A stretch of DNA of 8,115 nt from Nitrospirota bacterium. GTDB taxonomy: Bacteria; Nitrospinota; Nitrospinia; Nitrospinales; Nitrospinaceae. A program made the translations under genes and the position numbers. The notes below the pieces were generated by a model. The model was not told the DNA's origin and ran no database searches. It was given only the letters and a program-made list of their open reading frames with translations. Shown piece after piece: positions 5,012-8,115 of the stretch (positions are counted from its first letter, which is position 1; every line of letters begins with the position of its first letter). The stretch spans positions 1 to 8,115 of the forward strand of contig JAUVMD010000045.1 in assembly GCA_030600405.1 (NCBI GenBank). The letters run 5' to 3'.

Positions 5012-6544
5012 TCAGGTTTTGGGGTGGACATCCAGTTCAATAATGAAGTAGGATCGGATCTTTTTTTGATTCATCAGGATGGCGGCGACTTTTTCCGCCA
5101 TTTCACGTTCGCGGAATTTTCCCACCCGGACTTTATACCAGAATCCTCCCTCTTTACGTGGGATTTCCACAACATATACGTTTTCCACCTTCTTTTTTTT
5201 AAGCCGCCGGACGGTGGCGTCGGCCTGGCCCTTACTTTTCACCGCGGCCACCTGAAGGGTAAAAACTTTCATCGTTGGAACTGCCGCCTGCTCCGGGGGA
5301 ACCGTCGGCACCGGTTGGGGGGCCGGAATCAGGGCTTTCCAATCCACCGCCACAGCGGCATAAAACATTCCACCAAAAATGAGTCCCGCAAGGACCAGTT
5401 TGGTAGCCGTATTCATGCTTCCCATGACGTTCAAACCATCGAACACCTTGAAAACCACTTTTTTGATCAGATTGAAAATGCCGCCTCCCAGTCCTTCCGC
5501 CACTTTTTTGCCAACCACTTGCCAGAACGTGGGACTCAATCCGGTGTAGACCTTTAACCGCTCCAGAGCCTGTTTGTCATCGGAATGAAACAGCTTGACC
5601 CTTTTCCATTGTTCGGAAACTTTGGCATCCTTGGCCAAACGGAGCAGACGCTCTTTGGTTTGGGTTTCTAATGAATCGAAAACCTGTTTGCATCGCGCAT
5701 GCAGATCGGGATCGAGCACTTTGAATCGCTCTTCACAGTAGCTGGTACCCACAAGGTAGGTCATTGTTCCCCGTTGATCTTCGGGCAAAGAGGATAAGGA
5801 CTCCAGATAAAAATTTACGGCCAAATAATCGGTTCGCTTTTTATCAAGCAAATGGGGAAGCATAAAGCTGATAATTTTATTTTCCTGGCCGGTTTTTAGT
5901 TGTAAGGCTTTCAGGAAAACCGGCTCCGACTTGTTGGTGAACCACTCCTGCTTCAGAAAAACGGTGACCATATGGTTGAGTAGTTCCCGGTCCTCGTGTC
6001 CCTCAGTCTTCATAATCACCAGCATCAGGTCAATTTCCTGATCGGTCAGTTCCCCTTTCCGGGACAGGGTGGAAACCAGAACATTACGAAAACGGGTTTG
6101 TTTGGGATCCTGCAGGAAGGCTTTCAGAAAAATGTTCAGGGCTTCTGGGTCCTCGGAACCGGTACTCATCAGAAATTCAGCATAATCCTGAATCAACTGT
6201 TCCCGCAGTTCGCGGCCCTTTCCAGGTAAAAAATAGGAAGACCCGGTGAATTCGACCAAATTTTGAAACTGTTTTCTAATTTCAGGTCCCACAGTTTTAA
6301 GGTCGATATGCTTCAGGCTGATCAGAGAACTAAGAAAACGGTGTTCCCCGAAAATTCCATAAACCACAAACCCGAAAAACAGACAGATGCCAACCACAGC
6401 CCACTTGATCCACAGGTCGTTGAAATACACGTTCGGTAGAGCCACTTCGTGCACGAAATATAACGACATGTAGCCGAAGACCAAGACCAGGAACAACGTA
6501 AGTCCGGTTCGGACTAAAAAGTATTTAAAACTCTGGTAAAACAT
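5012..6544 (-). CDS. Membrane protein with TPR-like repeats and a C-terminal SPOR domain
   Basis: This 510-residue protein begins with a short basic N-terminus and two hydrophobic segments at about 12-32 and 48-66. A largely helical, charged region of about 310 residues follows, then an amphipathic stretch at about 353-372, a third membrane segment at about 381-400, a Pro-rich linker (PAPQPVPTVPP, 407-417) and a SPOR domain at about 425-507 (KVFTLQVAAVKSKGQADATVRRL and FWYKVRVGKFRERE). SPOR domains bind peptidoglycan strands lacking stem peptides and must be periplasmic, so I infer an N-in topology with the helical region in the cytoplasm. Within 132-250 a unit of about 36 residues recurs, with FLKAF, MLVIM, FLKAL and YLESL at matching positions, suggesting TPR-like superhelical repeats. 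The start overlaps the end of the PBP gene by 20 bases, implying coupled expression and a shared cell-wall role. I cannot name an ortholog; the SPOR call is firm. Confidence 0.85.
   Translation of the reverse strand: MFYQSFKYFLVRTGLTLFLVLVFGYMSLYFVHEVALPNVYFNDLWIKWAVVGICLFFGFVVYGIFGEHRFLSSLISLKHIDLKTVGPEIRKQFQNLVEFTGSSYFLPGKGRELREQLIQDYAEFLMSTGSEDPEALNIFLKAFLQDPKQTRFRNVLVSTLSRKGELTDQEIDLMLVIMKTEGHEDRELLNHMVTVFLKQEWFTNKSEPVFLKALQLKTGQENKIISFMLPHLLDKKRTDYLAVNFYLESLSSLPEDQRGTMTYLVGTSYCEERFKVLDPDLHARCKQVFDSLETQTKERLLRLAKDAKVSEQWKRVKLFHSDDKQALERLKVYTGLSPTFWQVVGKKVAEGLGGGIFNLIKKVVFKVFDGLNVMGSMNTATKLVLAGLIFGGMFYAAVAVDWKALIPAPQPVPTVPPEQAAVPTMKVFTLQVAAVKSKGQADATVRRLKKKKVENVYVVEIPRKEGGFWYKVRVGKFREREMAEKVAAILMNQKKIRSYFIIELDVHPKT
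5192..5200 (-). other. A8-G run forming an A AAA AAG motif in frame, in the SPOR gene
   Basis: The minus strand carries eight A bases followed by G. They encode Lys-Lys-Lys at about residues 449-451, read AAA AAA AAG. The last seven bases form A_AAA_AAG in the reading frame required for -1 ribosomal slippage. A -1 shift would end after about a dozen codons at a TAA, removing most of the SPOR domain. I see no upstream Shine-Dalgarno stimulator and no strong downstream stem, so function is doubtful; Lys-rich codons alone could explain it. Confidence 0.3.
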
Positions 6545-8115
6545 TTTCCTCTGTATTGTTGTTGGGAGAAGGGTTCGTTTCAGGTTCTGGTTCGTCTAAA
6601 GGAAAATATCTTTGGAAGGAGTCTGTAGATGGCGGCAAAGTCAATACGACATCATTTTTCACCGCTACCTTCATTGTCTTGTTTGTATTTATATTCGCGA
6701 TATAACCGGTTTCGGAATCCACTTCAACAAACCGTATTCCTTCGGGTACGGGAAAATTGGCCAGACTTTTCCCTCTCAATCCTTTCTTCATGAAATATCC
6801 CCAGATGGGTGCGGCGGCGCTACCACCCGTCAGGCCCCGGCCGTTCCGGTCGATCATGGGGATGTTGCTGTCATAACCCACCCAAACCGAAACCGAAAAA
6901 TCCTTGGTATAACCGTCAAACCAGGCGTCCTTGTAATCGTTGGTCGTTCCCGTTTTGCCGCCCGCCGGATGCCGGAAGCCCATGCGCCGGACCACTCTCC
7001 CTGTGCCCTCTTCCACCACGCCTCGCATCATGTCCAGGAGGGGGTAAATGGATTTCTGCGAAAACCTTTGAACGCCGAAGTAGAAATGCTCGTAGAGGGT
7101 GTTGCCCCGGAAATCCTCTATCCGGTCTACCAGATAAGGCTCGTTTAAAATTCCCAGGTTAGCGATGACACTATACGCGCCAGCCATTTCGAGCGGCGAG
7201 ACCCCGGTGGCGCCCAACGCCAATGACAGGTTTTCTCCCAAGGGGCTGGTGATTCCCATCTGACGTGCGGTTTTGATCACGCGTGCCGGAGTGATATCGT
7301 GCACCAGTTTTGCTGACACCACGTTCAGGGATTTCATCAACGCCCGCTTCAAAATCAAATTTCCGAAGTATTCATCATTGAAGTTTTTCGGCTCCCAGGT
7401 TTTATCCCGTGAAATTTTCAAAATAACGGGCTCGTCCTTCATCACGGTCGCAGGCGAGATTCCCAAATTCTCCATAGCCGCTAAATAAACGATCGGTTTA
7501 AAGGAAGACCCGGCCATACGGTTGTTGGAAACCGCCCGATTGAACTGGCTTTGGGCATAATCCCGTCCGCCTAGTAGCACGCGAACGGCGCCGGTTTTGT
7601 TTTCCAACGCCACCACCGCGGCCTGCAAAACTTCTTCGTCCTCACGGGATTCCATCCGTTTATCGAGGCTTTTCATATGGGTGGTCACGGACTGTTGGGC
7701 GAACTGCTGTAAGCGAAAGTCAATGGTGGTAAAAATCTTGAGACCGCCAAAATGAACAAATTCCTTGCCGTATTCTTTTTCAAGCTTGGAAATCACGTAT
7801 TGAATGAAGTACTGATTGGGATTGGATTGAATCCGGCGCGGCGCCAGCTCCAGATCGGTTTCCAAAGCTTCTTCCATTTGGATGGGGCTTATAAAGTTGG
7901 AACTGACCATTCGTTTCAATACCGTCCGCGTTCGGTTCATGGCCCGTTCAAAATTATTGAATGGATTTGCGCTATTTGGGGAGTTGGGCAAACCCGCCAG
8001 CATAGCTGCTTGAAGCAAGGTCAAACCCTTCGCACGCTTCCCAAAATAGACCAGCGATGCATCTTCGACGCCGTAAGCGCCACTCCCGAAATAAACCTGG
8101 TTGCAGTAGGCTTCC
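6525..8115 (-). CDS. Class A penicillin-binding protein (PBP1A-like), 5' end outside window
   Basis: This is a bifunctional peptidoglycan synthase of the inner membrane that polymerises lipid II and cross-links stem peptides on the periplasmic side. The frame is open to the right edge, giving 529 visible residues; the signal anchor and most of the glycosyltransferase lie outside. Counting from the first full codon (8114-8112), the end of the GT51 domain is seen as EAYCNQVYFGSGAYGVEDAS (1-20) and LLQAAMLAGLPNSPN. A linker with GGLKIFTTID (123-132) follows, then the transpeptidase with its three motifs: SSFK with Ser203 and Lys206, SLN at 262-264 and KTGTT at 387-391. The domains join through a short linker, without the large insertion of E. 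coli PBP1A. The C-terminus is acidic and rich in Pro and Asn. Cys4 sits where Leu is usual. The TTG at 8024 is internal, not a start. The gene overlaps the SPOR gene by 20 bases. Confidence 0.94.
   Translation of the reverse strand, partial: EAYCNQVYFGSGAYGVEDASLVYFGKRAKGLTLLQAAMLAGLPNSPNSANPFNNFERAMNRTRTVLKRMVSSNFISPIQMEEALETDLELAPRRIQSNPNQYFIQYVISKLEKEYGKEFVHFGGLKIFTTIDFRLQQFAQQSVTTHMKSLDKRMESREDEEVLQAAVVALENKTGAVRVLLGGRDYAQSQFNRAVSNNRMAGSSFKPIVYLAAMENLGISPATVMKDEPVILKISRDKTWEPKNFNDEYFGNLILKRALMKSLNVVSAKLVHDITPARVIKTARQMGITSPLGENLSLALGATGVSPLEMAGAYSVIANLGILNEPYLVDRIEDFRGNTLYEHFYFGVQRFSQKSIYPLLDMMRGVVEEGTGRVVRRMGFRHPAGGKTGTTNDYKDAWFDGYTKDFSVSVWVGYDSNIPMIDRNGRGLTGGSAAAPIWGYFMKKGLRGKSLANFPVPEGIRFVEVDSETGYIANINTNKTMKVAVKNDVVLTLPPSTDSFQRYFPLDEPEPETNPSPNNNTEENVLPEF
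6548..6552 (-). promoter_or_regulatory. Ribosome binding site of the SPOR-protein gene
   Basis: The minus strand reads AGAGG, then AAA, then the ATG at 6544. Spacing is short. The site lies inside the last codons of the PBP gene, whose stop falls 17-19 bases downstream of this ATG, so ribosomes finishing the PBP would pass directly over it. Confidence 0.5.

Noticed and set aside
5079..5101. Inverted repeat ATGGCGG / CCGCCAT with a 9-base loop near the SPOR gene end
   Set aside because: It lies within coding sequence, no T-run follows the stem on the minus strand, and Ala-rich codons explain the GC-rich arms, so it is not a supported terminator.
5024..5557. Plus-strand open frame of 177 codons opposite the SPOR gene
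   Set aside because: It is antisense to the SPOR domain and third membrane segment, with an unusual composition high in His and Phe and no motif.
6612..7162. Plus-strand open frames of 178 and 117 codons opposite the PBP gene
   Set aside because: They are antisense to the transpeptidase motifs; one is extremely rich in Pro, Arg and Cys, typical of a shadow frame.
8022..8024. TTG as the start of the penicillin-binding protein
   Set aside because: The frame stays open to the window edge and the 30 upstream codons encode conserved GT51 sequence (EAYCNQVYFG and YFGK), so the gene begins outside the window.

Overview
The window is a dense stretch of bacterial chromosome in which every credible gene lies on the minus strand. 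Transcription would run from base 8115 towards base 1. Both edges cut a gene: a class A penicillin-binding protein enters at the right edge and a response regulator leaves at the left. Five complete genes lie between them. Composition is about 50% GC by eye and looks even throughout. I see no RNA genes, mobile elements, CRISPR array, phage genes or other signs of recent transfer. A bifunctional penicillin-binding protein next to a SPOR-domain membrane protein points to a Gram-negative (diderm) bacterium. The PilR/NtrC-like receiver start, the short Bacillus-type glucose-6-phosphate isomerase and the unusual long transaldolase would fit a deep-branching lineage such as Nitrospinota, Nitrospirota or Desulfobacterota, but that placement is a low-confidence guess.

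Reading order on the minus strand is as follows. (1) 8115-6525: PBP1A-type glycosyltransferase/transpeptidase, 5' end missing. (2) 6544-5012: a 510-residue SPOR protein with three predicted membrane segments and a TPR-like repeat region; its start overlaps the PBP end by 20 bases. (3) 4968-3637: glucose-6-phosphate isomerase (pgi). (4) 3637-2387: a long transaldolase whose start codon shares one base with the pgi stop. (5) 2377-1388: glucokinase (glk). (6) 1340-126: argininosuccinate synthase (argG). (7) 119-1: the first 39 residues of a response regulator. The gaps are 37-43, 9, 47 and 6 bases, with no terminator-like hairpin plus T-run between any pair. Most or all of the run may therefore be one operon, although internal promoters cannot be excluded.

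The genes form three functional groups. The first pair acts at the cell envelope: the PBP makes peptidoglycan, and the SPOR domain probably binds glycan strands stripped of stem peptides. The middle trio feeds the hexose-phosphate pool: glucokinase makes glucose-6-phosphate, Pgi interconverts it with fructose-6-phosphate, and transaldolase links fructose-6-phosphate to the non-oxidative pentose phosphate pathway. Fructose-6-phosphate is also the precursor of UDP-GlcNAc and so of peptidoglycan, which gives a possible but unproven metabolic link to the first pair. ArgG (arginine synthesis) and the regulator look functionally separate.

I did not find a clear, wholly new biological system. The points most worth a second look are the SPOR protein's repeat-bearing cytoplasmic domain, the transaldolase with a C-terminal extension of about 130 residues, and a His-to-Gln change at a glucose-contact position in the glucokinase.
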